A DNA stretch of 58,772 nt from Rodentibacter trehalosifermentans (GCF_002000545.1 NZ_MLHL01000061.1:1-58772); one strand, 5' to 3'. Positions 35,692 to 44,791 are shown, numbered from the stretch's first letter. The notes: generated from the sequence alone by a model not told the origin. A program made the numbers and translations.

Positions 35692-36177
35692 ATGATTGAA
35701 ATAAAAATCAACAATGAAAAAGAAGTGGTGGCGTTGCTGGAGCGAGTGGCGGAAGGCATTCGTTATAATGTGCCACTGATGCGTATCATTGCCGGTACAA
35801 TGCAAAGTGCGGTCGATCAGAATTTTGAGGCAGGCGGTCGTCCGAAATGGTTGGGCGTAAAAAGCCGTCCCGGTGGAACGCCTTTGATTGATAGTGGTGC
35901 ATTGCGTAATAGCATCCATGCAAGTTGGGATAATGATGAGGCGCAAGTGGGGACAAATTTAAAATACGCCGCCATTCATCAATTTGGTGGTAAAACCAAA
36001 CCGCACAAAATAAAACCGGTCACCAAGAAAGCCTTGGCCTTTGGAGGTATTGTGCGTAAGTCGGTAAATCACCCCGGAAGCACCATTGAGGCTCGTCCAT
36101 TCCTTGTCTTAACCCCACAAGATGAGGAGGATATTTTAGATGATGTACAACACTATTTTCAGAGTTTGATGAAATAA
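35692..36177 (+). CDS. Virion morphogenesis protein G (Mu gp31-like)
   Basis: 161 residues of the phage virion morphogenesis/tail-completion family: FEAGGRPKWLGVKSRPGGTPLIDSGALRNSIHAS and VGTNLKYAAIHQFGGKTKPHKI. ATG 35692 follows AAGGACAATATAACG, partly inside the 3' flank of the cloverleaf element. Confidence 0.88.
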   Translation: MIEIKINNEKEVVALLERVAEGIRYNVPLMRIIAGTMQSAVDQNFEAGGRPKWLGVKSRPGGTPLIDSGALRNSIHASWDNDEAQVGTNLKYAAIHQFGGKTKPHKIKPVTKKALAFGGIVRKSVNHPGSTIEARPFLVLTPQDEEDILDDVQHYFQSLMK

Positions 36178-36181
36178 ATCC

Positions 36182-36222
36182 AAAAACCGCCCTAAATCAA
36201 GTATAGGGCGATTTTCTTTTTT
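36182..36222 (+). terminator. Terminator after gene G
   Basis: CGCCCTA / TAGGGCG stem (36188-36210) followed by a T-rich run. Separates the early-late block from the protease/capsid block. Confidence 0.75.
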
Positions 36223-36241
36223 ATAGGTATCATTTTTCGAG

Positions 36242-36297
36242 TTTAAATTTTTAAAACAATTTAAAGCGGTTTTAAAACGTTTTAAAATGGGTTTAAG
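36242..36297. repeat. TTTAAA array before the protease operon
   Basis: TTTAAA at 36242, 36250, 36260, 36271 and 36281, with TTTAAG at 36292: six boxes at 8, 10, 11, 10 and 11 bp. Confidence 0.8.
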
Positions 36298-36340
36298 CTA
36301 AAAGCTAAGTATTCATTTTTTATTTCTTCTCTTTTAGGGC

Positions 36341-36390
36341 GTGTGGAACTCCCTCCTCTCTTTTCATTTTTGCCTTTCCGTTATTCTGTT
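36341..36390 (+). promoter_or_regulatory. Putative late promoter 2 (protease/capsid operon)
   Basis: Box GTGTGGAACTCCCTCCTC at 36341-36358, identical over 18 bp to the lysis copy, with a TTATTCTGT -10-like stretch 40 bp from its start. The position matches Mu promoter P-I upstream of gene I. Confidence 0.65.
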
Positions 36391-36416
36391 ATCCGCTATT
36401 AAAGAATGAGGATAAC
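36388..36416 (+). promoter_or_regulatory. Leader hairpin over the protease RBS
   Basis: GTTATCC (36388-36394) pairs with GGATAAC (36410-36416). The SD GAGGAT overlaps the 3' arm, 6 bp before ATG 36422, as in the endolysin leader. Confidence 0.55.
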
Positions 36417-36421
36417 AAACG

Positions 36422-37462
36422 ATGCACATTAAGCCGATTGCGTTAAGTTTCGAGCTGAACAAAAAAACAAATGGGCGTATTCAGTTATTCCCTTTTGGTC
36501 GTTTTTATTCGCAAGATGAACGCACCGAAGGTGCAGGAGGCTGGTATGTAGATGACAGTAATGGCTATGCGCTAGCCGACCAAATTAATCAGCTTAAAAT
36601 CAAGCTGATGATTGACTACGAACATCAAACATTATTTATAAAAGATAACGGCAAACCCAATCCTGCCGCAGGATGGATGGAAACGGCGGAATATATTCCC
36701 GGTGAAGGCATTTTTGTCGATGTTGACTGGACAAAAAAAGCACATAAACAAATTCAGGACGGAGAATATCGTTACATTTCTCCTATGTTCTTGAGTGCCA
36801 AAGACGGCAAAGTAACAAAAGTGCTGAACGCCGCATTAGTAAATCGCCCTGCTTGTCACGATTTGGCAGAAGCGATTGCCTTTTCATCTCAATTTAATCA
36901 ACAACAAAAGGATAATTCTATGCTGGAGTTATTATGTCAATTATTCGGTGTGAAGGATGCAACCGAAGACGAAATGAAACAAAAATTAACCGCACTTTCT
37001 GCCGCAAAAGGTGACAGCCCGGTAGCATTAAGTGATGTGTACGGAAAACTGAAGGAAAAAGACGGCGAAGTCGTTGCATTAAGCGCAAAAGTAGGGGCTG
37101 AACCCGACCCGAGCAAATATGTGCCATTGTCTATGATGAAAGACGTGCAAGATAAATTGGCGGCGTTGAGTGCTCAAGTGCAAAGCGACAAAGTAGCAGA
37201 TTTAATTCAAACCGCTCTTTCTGATGGTCGTTTATTGCCATCGCAAAAAGATTGGGCGGAAAAATTAGGTAAAGCGGATGTGACCGCATTATCAGACTAT
37301 TTGGCTGTAGCAACGCCAAATCAAGCTTTAGCCGGTGGAAGCCAAGCCAAAGAAGATCCTAATCAGAAAGTGGTGGCGTTAAGTGCAGGAGAGGCTGCTG
37401 CAGCCCGAGCTTTAGGGATGACAGAGGCGGAATTTATTGAAGAACACAAGGAGAAAAAATAA
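36422..37462 (+). CDS. Prohead protease I with scaffold Z (Mu gp32-like)
   Basis: 346 residues. The N-terminal 150 are the Mu I protease (FPFGRFYSQDERTEGAGGWYV, LMIDYEHQTLF, GEYRYISPMFL); the rest is a helical scaffold. In Mu an internal start gives scaffold Z alone; ATG 36920 (MLELLCQLFGVKD) is a good candidate here. The scaffold contains repeated x-A-L-S-A/D motifs (about eight), two also in the portal. The stop overlaps the capsid start (TAATG). Confidence 0.9.
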   Translation: MHIKPIALSFELNKKTNGRIQLFPFGRFYSQDERTEGAGGWYVDDSNGYALADQINQLKIKLMIDYEHQTLFIKDNGKPNPAAGWMETAEYIPGEGIFVDVDWTKKAHKQIQDGEYRYISPMFLSAKDGKVTKVLNAALVNRPACHDLAEAIAFSSQFNQQQKDNSMLELLCQLFGVKDATEDEMKQKLTALSAAKGDSPVALSDVYGKLKEKDGEVVALSAKVGAEPDPSKYVPLSMMKDVQDKLAALSAQVQSDKVADLIQTALSDGRLLPSQKDWAEKLGKADVTALSDYLAVATPNQALAGGSQAKEDPNQKVVALSAGEAAAARALGMTEAEFIEEHKEKK

Positions 37463-38379
37463 TGAGCTTTAAAAAATCAGAGGTTTTAAAAGCAATTGAA
37501 AGCCAGTTTAAAAAAGACTTTGTGGCGGGGTTAGCGTTAATTAAACCGCAGTGGGATATGGTGGCGATGAAAATTTCATCCAATACCAAAGTAAATACCT
37601 ACGGCTTTTTAGGTCAATTCCCGAAAATGCAGGAATGGGTAGGAAAACGTCAGCGTAAAGCGATGCAAGCCCAAGGTACCAGCATTGAAAACAAACTTTA
37701 TGAAAGTACGGTAGGAGTGCCTCGTGTAGATATTGAAGATGACCAAGTAGGCTTATTCCGCCCGATGGTGAAACAAGCGGCACAAAGTGCGGCAGAGTTA
37801 CCGGATGATTTAGTTTTTGGATTGTTAAAAGAAGGTAAAAATACGCTTTGCTATGACGGTCAAAACTATTTTGACACTGACCACCCTGTTTATGAAAACG
37901 TGGACGGCACAGGCAATAGCAAACAGCAAAGCAATATTACCACCGGTTCTAAAGCTGATGCACCAACCTTTTATATTTTTGATACCACAAATGCGGTTAA
38001 ACCATTAATTTGGCAAGAACGTACCGCACCGGAAATTGAAACAAAATTTGATCCGTCAAAATCCGATACTGTCTTCAATGAAGATGTTTATGAATGGGGT
38101 GTGCGTGCTCGTGGTGCTGCCGGTTTTGGTTTCTGGCAATTAGCCCATTGTGTGGAGCAAACAGAGCTTACGGCAGAAAGCATTATGGCAGTGATTGCCC
38201 AAATGCAATCCTTAAAAGGCGATGGCGGTAAATTACTAAACATTCGTCCGAATGTGATTTTAGTGCCACCTGCTCTTGAGTTTAAAGCTCGTCAAATCTG
38301 TGAGGGTGAGATGATTAACGGTACGACCAATATCTTAAAAGGTCGTTTGAAAGTGTTGGTTTCACCGCAAATCATTTAA
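37462..38379 (+). CDS. Major head protein T (Mu gp34-like)
   Basis: 305 residues of the Mu-like major capsid family: MVAMKISSNTKVNTYGFLGQFPKMQEWVG at the N-terminus, LCYDGQNYFDTDHPVYENVDG and the C-terminal FKARQICEGEMINGTTNILKG. HK97-like fold expected. No ALSA cleavage-like motif. RBS AAGGAG. Confidence 0.93.
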   Translation: MSFKKSEVLKAIESQFKKDFVAGLALIKPQWDMVAMKISSNTKVNTYGFLGQFPKMQEWVGKRQRKAMQAQGTSIENKLYESTVGVPRVDIEDDQVGLFRPMVKQAAQSAAELPDDLVFGLLKEGKNTLCYDGQNYFDTDHPVYENVDGTGNSKQQSNITTGSKADAPTFYIFDTTNAVKPLIWQERTAPEIETKFDPSKSDTVFNEDVYEWGVRARGAAGFGFWQLAHCVEQTELTAESIMAVIAQMQSLKGDGGKLLNIRPNVILVPPALEFKARQICEGEMINGTTNILKGRLKVLVSPQII

Positions 38380-38421
38380 GCGTAACTATATTGGGCGGGA
38401 AACCGCCCTTTAGGAGTAAAC

Positions 38422-38799
38422 ATGGCTCGTCAAAGACAAACAACTCAATCGGAAAAGGATAAAAAACTTAATACTCCACCTTCCGATAGTCCAAAGAATG
38501 ATCTTCCTGTGCAGGATAACGCACAAAAAAAGGAAAATGATAAACCCTTGGATGATGTTCCAAAAACGAATGAAAAAAACGATACCCCACCGCTTCAACC
38601 CGAAGGGCATGTTATTGAACCCATCGCTTATGCAGTGAAATTACGCAGTATTCACCCGCAAGCCAGTTATGGGCGTGCCGGTTTTCGTTTTACCAAATCG
38701 GAAGAAACGGTGATTAACGTCACAGATATTGAGCCTGATAAGGTGATTTTATTGGCGGAAGATCCTTGGTTGGAACTTGTACCTATTTGTGAGGAATAA
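38422..38799 (+). CDS. FluMu HI1506-type head protein (Mu gp35 position)
   Basis: 125 residues. The first 65 are disordered and rich in Lys, Asp, Pro and Asn; the rest (YAVKLRSIHPQASYGRAGFRFTKSEETVINV) is the FluMu-type conserved domain. RBS TAGGAGTAAAC. Probably a head decoration or head-tail joining protein. Confidence 0.8.
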   Translation: MARQRQTTQSEKDKKLNTPPSDSPKNDLPVQDNAQKKENDKPLDDVPKTNEKNDTPPLQPEGHVIEPIAYAVKLRSIHPQASYGRAGFRFTKSEETVINVTDIEPDKVILLAEDPWLELVPICEE

Positions 38800-38802
38800 A
38801 CC

Positions 38803-39231
38803 GTGAATTACGCCAGTGTGGATGACTTTGTATTGCGTGTAGGTGAGGTGCAAGCCATTGAATTGACCGACCGGGATTTGCTTGGTGAGGTGAATGAAAA
38901 TTTACTTGAAGTCGCTTTGGCGGACAGCTCAAGCCAAATTGATGGTTATTTGGCTGCACGTTATACCCTGCCCCTTGTTACTGTTCCACAAAATCTAGTG
39001 CGACTTTGTTGTGATTTAGCACGCTATCGTTTAGCCAGTATGTCCGGTGTGAAAATCACCGATGAGATCATTGAACGCTATAAATTAAGCCTGAAAGAAT
39101 TGCAGGATATTAGTTCGGGCAAGGTCTCACTGGGTTTGCCATTGGCAGATGAAGGGGCGGATAATCAAGACAGTGGCGTGATTTTTACTAATCCGAAAAA
39201 CAGGATTTTTAGCCGTGATAACACAAATTGA
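38803..39231 (+). CDS. DUF1320 protein (Mu gp36, head-tail connector)
   Basis: 142 residues, GTG start. VDDFVLRVGEVQAIELTDRD and SSQIDGYLAARYTLPL match gp36 of Mu, a head-tail adaptor with a helical bundle. Overlaps the next gene by 17 bp. Confidence 0.88.
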   Translation: MNYASVDDFVLRVGEVQAIELTDRDLLGEVNENLLEVALADSSSQIDGYLAARYTLPLVTVPQNLVRLCCDLARYRLASMSGVKITDEIIERYKLSLKELQDISSGKVSLGLPLADEGADNQDSGVIFTNPKNRIFSRDNTN

Positions 39232-39859
39232 ACAAGCCTTAGTGGAGCGTTTACAGCGTGGATTAGGGCGATTAGTCAGTACAGTGAAAAGCTATGGCGG
39301 TGAGTTGGATGATGAAAGTCTTAGCACATCACGCTTACCAATTTGTTTAGTGACCTTTGGCGGGGCACGCATTGAACGCATGGGGACGAATGCTAAACGA
39401 CACCAATCCACGGCTAATTTTGTGGTTATTGTCGCTGTCAATTCATTGCGAAGTAATCTTGCTGCCCGCCAAGGTGGCGTGGATAAGCGTGAGGTTGGGG
39501 TTAATCAGTTAATTACCGCCGTGCGCCGTTTATTGGACTCACAGACCTTAGGGCGATTAGTGAAACCATTAAAACCGACAAAAGTGCGTACGATTTTCAA
39601 CAACGCTACCTTTAAAGGCGGGGCTATTACCGCTTATGCGATTGAGTATGAAGCGGTTTATGACGATTTAGCCCCCCTTGAAGACGGCTTGTTTCCGGAA
39701 GCGACCCGTGATGTTGAAAATCCTGATTATGTGTTTACCCGGTATCAGGGCGAACATTCAGAACCTGACCCAATGTTAGAACGCATTGGGGGCAATATTT
39801 ATGATCCGACAAATGGCGCAAGCGTGCCGTTTGAGGTGGAGACAAAACATGAAAGTTAA
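39215..39859 (+). CDS. DUF1834 protein (Mu gp37-like)
   Basis: 214 residues, GTG start inside the previous gene. ITQIEQALVERLQRGLGRLVSTVKSYGGELDD and RLLDSQTLGRLVKPLKPTKVRTIFNN match the gp37/DUF1834 family, a tail terminator candidate. Overlaps the next gene by 11 bp. Confidence 0.87.
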   Translation: MITQIEQALVERLQRGLGRLVSTVKSYGGELDDESLSTSRLPICLVTFGGARIERMGTNAKRHQSTANFVVIVAVNSLRSNLAARQGGVDKREVGVNQLITAVRRLLDSQTLGRLVKPLKPTKVRTIFNNATFKGGAITAYAIEYEAVYDDLAPLEDGLFPEATRDVENPDYVFTRYQGEHSEPDPMLERIGGNIYDPTNGASVPFEVETKHES

Positions 39860-40028
39860 AGCAAAAGCCGGCATTAAAGTGCCGATGGAAAATCAACCTT
39901 ATATCTATATTGAACAGGCGGTCGTTGAGGTTGAGCCGACAGTATATTACCAACGCCGCATTCAGGACGGTGATTTAATTGTGGTGAGTGAAGCTCGCTC
40001 ACGTAAACAGGAGAAAAACAATGGCTGA
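39849..40028 (+). CDS. DUF2635 small tail protein (Mu gp38-like)
   Basis: 59 residues. VKAKAGIKVPMENQPYIYI and YYQRRIQDGDLIVV fit DUF2635. Its end overlaps the sheath start by 8 bp. Longer forms starting upstream are shadows of gp37. Confidence 0.8.
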   Translation: MKVKAKAGIKVPMENQPYIYIEQAVVEVEPTVYYQRRIQDGDLIVVSEARSRKQEKNNG

Positions 40029-41436
40029 AACTAACATTGAATTTGACAATATCCCTTCCAGTCTTCGCTTACCGGGTGTTTATACAGAGTATAACGCCCG
40101 CAATGCGGTTAGCACATTACCGACTAATGAGCAAAACGTATTGATTGTTGCACCAATGTTAGATGGGGATAACGCTTTTAGTGCGCCAACGCCGATTTAT
40201 TCGGACTTAGATGCTAAAACCGCCTTTGGTGCAGGTTCTTGGGCACATTTAATGGCTCGTTTGGCAATCAAAAACAATGCCATGATTCGTTTAACGGCAA
40301 TTGGTCTGAAAGATAATGAGGCGGGTGTTGCCGCTACCGGTTCTATTGCATTAAGTGGTACATCGACCAGTGCAGGCGTGTTAAAAGTGGTGATTGGCGG
40401 CGTGGATTATGCGGTTGCTATTAGCAAAGCCGAAACCGCAGAGCATGTTGCAAGCCGCTTAAATGCCGTGATTAATGCCGGTGAATATTGTCCGGTAACT
40501 GCAACGGTTGAAGAAGGTACGATTAGCCTTACCGCAAAATGTAAAGGTGAAATCGGAAATGAAATTGAAGTGACGGCTAATATCACCGCCGCTGATATGG
40601 CAGTGAGTGTAACAATCCTTGCCAACGGTGCGGAAAATGCGGATTTATCGGCCGCACTTGCGAGTGTTGCCGGGGAACATTATCACGTGATTATCTCCCC
40701 TTTTGCTGACGATAAAAATGCCAAAGCCTTACTTGAGCATTTAGATGCCGTGGCAAGCCCAACGGAGAAAAAACCGGGTGTAGGTGTGCTAGGTTGGCGT
40801 GGGTCAATGGCGAGTGGTACAACCTATGCCGAAAAAATCAACGATGAGCGTGTGACCGTAGGTTGGTATAAAGGTGCTGTGGAATCTAATGCGTTAATTG
40901 CTGCAGGATTTGGAGCGATTATTGCAGGTCAAGAAGACCCGGCAAAACCACTCAATACACTTGAAATTAAAGGTTTAACGCCGGTGAGTGCCACACAAAC
41001 ACCACTTAAAACGGAAGTGAACCAAGCCTTATTCCACGGTTTAACACCGATTATGGTGGTGAATAACCGAGTACAAATTGTGCGTGCGATTACTACTTAC
41101 ACCAAATCCCCGGCGAATGTGGATGATCCGTCATGGCTTGATTTAACCACTATTCGTACTTTGGATTACACTCGCAAAGCCATTGAACAGCGTATTGCGT
41201 TACGCTTCCCTCAATCAAAATTATCTAATCGCACCCCACCAAAAGTGCGGTCGGAAATTTTGGATGTACTTTACCGCTTAGAGCAGGAAGAAATTTTAGA
41301 AAACGTGGATGCCAACAAGGACAAATTGCTTGTGGTGCGCAATGCAAAAGACCCTAATCGTTTAGATACGGTCATTCCGGCTGATGTGGTAAATGGCTTG
41401 CATGTAGTGGCAAACCGCATTGATTTAATTTTATAG
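40021..41436 (+). CDS. Contractile tail sheath (Mu L/gp39-like)
   Basis: 471 residues. RLPGVYTEYNARNA at the N-terminus, a variable beta domain (residues 100-200) and the conserved C-terminal ITTYTKSPANVDDPSWLDLTTIRTLDYTRKAIEQR. Identifies the phage as a myovirus. RBS AGGAG 8 bp before ATG 40021. Confidence 0.93.
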   Translation: MAETNIEFDNIPSSLRLPGVYTEYNARNAVSTLPTNEQNVLIVAPMLDGDNAFSAPTPIYSDLDAKTAFGAGSWAHLMARLAIKNNAMIRLTAIGLKDNEAGVAATGSIALSGTSTSAGVLKVVIGGVDYAVAISKAETAEHVASRLNAVINAGEYCPVTATVEEGTISLTAKCKGEIGNEIEVTANITAADMAVSVTILANGAENADLSAALASVAGEHYHVIISPFADDKNAKALLEHLDAVASPTEKKPGVGVLGWRGSMASGTTYAEKINDERVTVGWYKGAVESNALIAAGFGAIIAGQEDPAKPLNTLEIKGLTPVSATQTPLKTEVNQALFHGLTPIMVVNNRVQIVRAITTYTKSPANVDDPSWLDLTTIRTLDYTRKAIEQRIALRFPQSKLSNRTPPKVRSEILDVLYRLEQEEILENVDANKDKLLVVRNAKDPNRLDTVIPADVVNGLHVVANRIDLIL

Positions 41437-41445
41437 GAGGCGTAG

Positions 41446-41820
41446 ATGTCTGAAAAATATGCAGGTTCTGCAGTGCTTGAAGTTCATGGTGTGGAAATTG
41501 AAATTCAGGATTTGAGTGTTACTAAACAAACCGGGCGTAAATTGGTAAAAACCATGAACTCGGAAGGCCGAGCCCGTGGTTTTGCCAAAGGGATTGCGAC
41601 GTGGGAGATTTCACTGACTGCGGCAATGCCAATTGACGGCTCGGAAATTGATTGGGCGGGAATTAGTGATGCCAAAATCACGATTTATCCACTTAACCAA
41701 GAGGATAAACGCACCTCTTACTTGGGTTGTTTTACTACCCAAGTGGGAGAGAAATACACTGTGGACAATGAAGCGGTGATTGATATCCAAATGAATGCGT
41801 TGAAAGAGGTGAAAGAATAA
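41446..41820 (+). CDS. Tail tube protein (Mu M/gp40-like)
   Basis: 124 residues: AGSAVLEVHGVEIEIQDLSVTKQTGRK and VGEKYTVDNEAVIDIQMNALKEV, typical of Mu-type tubes. RBS AGGAGGCG. Overlaps the next start (TAATG). Confidence 0.92.
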   Translation: MSEKYAGSAVLEVHGVEIEIQDLSVTKQTGRKLVKTMNSEGRARGFAKGIATWEISLTAAMPIDGSEIDWAGISDAKITIYPLNQEDKRTSYLGCFTTQVGEKYTVDNEAVIDIQMNALKEVKE

Positions 41821-42161
41821 TGCGTTTATTATTTGGCCTCCCCTTTAATGACCAACGTCATTTTGACTTTGAGGTAAATCTCCTTACTTTGGGCGGTGAA
41901 TGTGCCGCCCTTGAGAAAATTGCCGAGTTGGGTTTGGATAGTAAAGAAAAACTCAATAAAGCCGAGCAGATGTTAGTGGATTTGGCGTATTTATCCGAGC
42001 AATTTAAGGTGTTAGGCATACCGAAAGATACGCTCACACCGCAATTTTTGCTGAATAACCTTGCCACTGATGATTATGTGTTGATCACACAAGCCATTGC
42101 GGAGTTGCGAAAAAAGCACATCGACGCTGGGGAAAGCCTGAACAAGCCAAACACCGAATAA
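41820..42161 (+). CDS. Tail assembly chaperone, short form (Mu gp41-like)
   Basis: 113 residues in the gp41 position between tube and tape measure. The slippery heptamer A-AAA-AAG lies in register at 42110-42116, 15 codons before the stop, giving the longer product below. Chaperones the tape measure during tail assembly. Confidence 0.85.
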   Translation: MRLLFGLPFNDQRHFDFEVNLLTLGGECAALEKIAELGLDSKEKLNKAEQMLVDLAYLSEQFKVLGIPKDTLTPQFLLNNLATDDYVLITQAIAELRKKHIDAGESLNKPNTE

Positions 42162-42382
42162 AACAACGCCACGGCTTGTTTGAAGCTGAAAAAAATTACC
42201 GAAGTGCGGTGATTTTATTGGCGAAATTCGGATTTACTGCACAAGAGGTTCGGGCGATGTGTCATGCGGAAGTTGCCGCTTGGATAGCAAGTTGGCAGTC
42301 ATCGCAAGGGATAAAAGTGCAGGCAGAAAAAGGCAACACGGTGCATTACAACCTTATGCGTCGTAAAAATAAGGGGGCATAA
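41820..42382 (+). CDS. Tail assembly chaperone, -1 frameshift product (gp41-gp41')
   Basis: A -1 shift at AAAAAAG (42110-42116) moves into a frame open to 42382, giving about 187 residues whose C-terminal part (NYRSAVILLAKFGFTAQEVRAMCHAEVAAWI) is a conserved helical unit seen as a separate frame (42176-42382, no proper start codon or RBS). Programmed frameshifting in this gene pair is general among long-tailed phages. Confidence 0.75.
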
Positions 42383-42394
42383 GCCCCTTTTTTT
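42371..42394 (+). terminator. Terminator overlapping the end of the chaperone gene
   Basis: AAGGGGGC-ATAA-GCCCCTT with T7; the loop holds the stop codon TAA. Confidence 0.7.
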
Positions 42395-42399
42395 GTGGA

Positions 42400-42427
42400 T
42401 TTAAAATGAGTTTAAAAAGGGTTTAAA
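42400..42427. repeat. TTTAAA triplet before the tape measure gene
   Basis: TTTAAA at 42400, 42411 and 42422, exact 11-bp steps, the last 1 bp before ATG 42429. The spacer AAGGG is the likely SD. Confidence 0.8.
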
Positions 42428-42428
42428 C

Positions 42429-44789
42429 ATGGCACAAATGACATTGGCGTTGGCATTAAAAGCACAAGATTATGCCAGCCGTGTGATTAATCAAATGCGT
42501 GGTAATGTCAATAAAATGGCTGATGAGCAACAACGCCATGCTCAACGGACTGCGCAAGTAACACAAAAAAGCTATCAGAGTGTGCAAGAGGCAATGCGTG
42601 CACGAGAACGCTTGGGGATTCGTAGTGAGAATGCGATTCAAGCAGAAATCGCACAAACCATTGCAAGTTACAATAAATTGAAAGCCAGTGGTGTGCTTTC
42701 TGCACGAGCCCTCGCCCGTGAAGCTGAGGCAACAAAACGTAAAATCGCCTCGTTGAATGCGGAAATGGGCAAAACCACTATGGGGCAACGGCTAGGTAAT
42801 ATTGGGCGAGGCATGGCAAGTATTGGTGCGGGTGCAATGGCAGGCGCAATGGTGATGGCTCAACCGATGAAAAAAGAGATGGATTATGACCGTCGCCTCG
42901 CCATGGTATCTAATACTGCCTTTTCAGATCGTGATGTAGCAGGACGAATTGCAGGCAAAAAAGAATTACATCAAGCCGTACAACGTGCGGTTGAAACTGG
43001 CGGGGGTACGAAAGAAGACGCTTTGGGGGCATTAGATACGATGCTTGCCTCCGGTGCAGTGAAATCAGATACGGCCATGAAATTATTACCTACTTTACAA
43101 AAGGCGGCGGTGGCGACCGGTGCTGATACGAATGATTTGGCGAAAATTGCGATTTCCTCAATGCAGCAATTTGGTATCAGTGAAGATCAGATTGGTGCGG
43201 TATTGGATAAAGCCGTTGCCGCCGGACAAGCCGGTAACTTTGAGCTTTCCGATATGGCTCGTTGGCTACCACAACAAATGGCCGCAGCAAAATCCGCCGG
43301 GCTTTCGGGTATGGAAGGGTTTGAAGCGTTATTAGTGGCCAACCAACAAGCCCGTGTAACAGCAGGGACAAGTGATGAGGCGGGAAATAACCTTGTTAAT
43401 TTACTGGCAAAAATTACTTCAAAAGAAACTAACGAACGTTTCCAAAAACTCAAGATTAAAGGCAAAGACGGTAAAACCCACGGTATTGATTTTATTAAGT
43501 CAATGGAAAATGAAAAGAAACAGGGCAAAAACTCACTTGAAGCCTTTAGTTCCATTATGGATATGGTGGTAGGTGAAGATGACCGTTACAAATCCCTTCA
43601 AGCAAAATTAAAAACCGCCAAAAAAGAAGAACAGAAAGCCTTGTTGGAGCAAATGACAAACTTGGTGGAAGGGACGGCTATCGGGCAAATTATTTCTGAC
43701 CGACAAGCACTGATGGCATTACTTGGTATTCGTAACAATGTGCAGTTAGGTTCAGAGGTAAAGAAAGAAGTGGGTAATGCAGAGGGGGCGGTGGATACAT
43801 CTCATGCAGTTATACAAGACACTAACAGTGCAAAAGTTGAAAATGCGAAAAATGCCTTAGAGTTTGCGCAAATGGAAGGCATGAAAGGCTTTAATAATGC
43901 ATTAGGAGAGGCTGCAACCAAGATTGCCGAATATGCAAAAACCTATCCGGATTTAACGGCCACTTTAACCACCGCCGGTACGGTGATCACCGCATTAAGT
44001 ACAGCGGCGATTGCAGCAAGTGGTGCATTGGCATTATTAGGAGCAAAGCGTAGTGGTATTGGACTTGGTGATGTAGCAGATCTTGCCAGTGATTTTGGTA
44101 AAGGGGGAAAAACTAAAGGCCTTTTTAAAGGAAAACCTAGTTTAGGAAATCTTGCTAAAAACTTTATTTCAACTGGGGCTATTGTTGGAACAGGTTTGAT
44201 GATTGCCGCTGATCAACGCCCCATTGAGGAAGCCAAAGCTGAAGAAAAGGCAGAAAGGAAAACCGCACAAGAGAAAGCCTTAGAAAACCAATTTTATGCG
44301 AAAGCCTATGGCGGGGATAAAAAACAGACCTTTCAATACAATCCGTCGACAACCGGTTATAACAAAAACTCAATATGGACAACGGCCTCCCGTGCCGGTG
44401 AGGTGGCAGAATTAGCACGCAAAGATGAGATAGCGGCTTTGCGTGTTGAGCGAGGCACGTTAACACAAGCAGAATATCAAGCTCGCACACGTCAAAGTGC
44501 GACCAGAATGGCGGATATTCGCAATCAAGGGCAAGCTTATTCAGGCCTCGCTCACGCCGCCAATGACACGGATTCTGCCCTAAACCGCACCTTGAGCAAT
44601 TTATCGGTGCTATCTAACTATCAAACGGATTTTCAGCAATTTGGGCAAACCATTAGTGATGGGCTTAAAACAGCGATTGAGAGCCAAAATTTCACCATTC
44701 AAAACCAAATTAAAGTGGATTTAGACGGACGGCTCGTGGCGGAACAAACGTCTGAATATCAATATCAAGATGTAAAACGTTGGGGGTAA
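42429..44789 (+). CDS. Tape measure protein (Mu gp42-like)
   Basis: 786 residues, mostly helical. N-terminal coiled coil (MADEQQRHAQRTAQVTQKSY), a TP901-type tape-measure core (AMVSNTAFSDRDVAG ... ALGALDTMLASGAVKSDTAMKLLPTLQKAA), and hydrophobic segments near residues 515-540 (ALSTAAIAASGALALLGA). Sets tail length and assists DNA entry. Confidence 0.92.
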   Translation: MAQMTLALALKAQDYASRVINQMRGNVNKMADEQQRHAQRTAQVTQKSYQSVQEAMRARERLGIRSENAIQAEIAQTIASYNKLKASGVLSARALAREAEATKRKIASLNAEMGKTTMGQRLGNIGRGMASIGAGAMAGAMVMAQPMKKEMDYDRRLAMVSNTAFSDRDVAGRIAGKKELHQAVQRAVETGGGTKEDALGALDTMLASGAVKSDTAMKLLPTLQKAAVATGADTNDLAKIAISSMQQFGISEDQIGAVLDKAVAAGQAGNFELSDMARWLPQQMAAAKSAGLSGMEGFEALLVANQQARVTAGTSDEAGNNLVNLLAKITSKETNERFQKLKIKGKDGKTHGIDFIKSMENEKKQGKNSLEAFSSIMDMVVGEDDRYKSLQAKLKTAKKEEQKALLEQMTNLVEGTAIGQIISDRQALMALLGIRNNVQLGSEVKKEVGNAEGAVDTSHAVIQDTNSAKVENAKNALEFAQMEGMKGFNNALGEAATKIAEYAKTYPDLTATLTTAGTVITALSTAAIAASGALALLGAKRSGIGLGDVADLASDFGKGGKTKGLFKGKPSLGNLAKNFISTGAIVGTGLMIAADQRPIEEAKAEEKAERKTAQEKALENQFYAKAYGGDKKQTFQYNPSTTGYNKNSIWTTASRAGEVAELARKDEIAALRVERGTLTQAEYQARTRQSATRMADIRNQGQAYSGLAHAANDTDSALNRTLSNLSVLSNYQTDFQQFGQTISDGLKTAIESQNFTIQNQIKVDLDGRLVAEQTSEYQYQDVKRWG

Positions 44790-44791
44790 AT

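Noticed and set aside
42176..42382. Independent small gene after the tail chaperone
   Set aside because: It begins at TTG without RBS and its frame is open upstream to the slippery heptamer, so it is better read as the frameshift extension.
43187..43555. Long minus-strand frames inside the tape measure and other genes
   Set aside because: They lack RBS, family similarity and independent codon pattern; they are shadows of the real genes.
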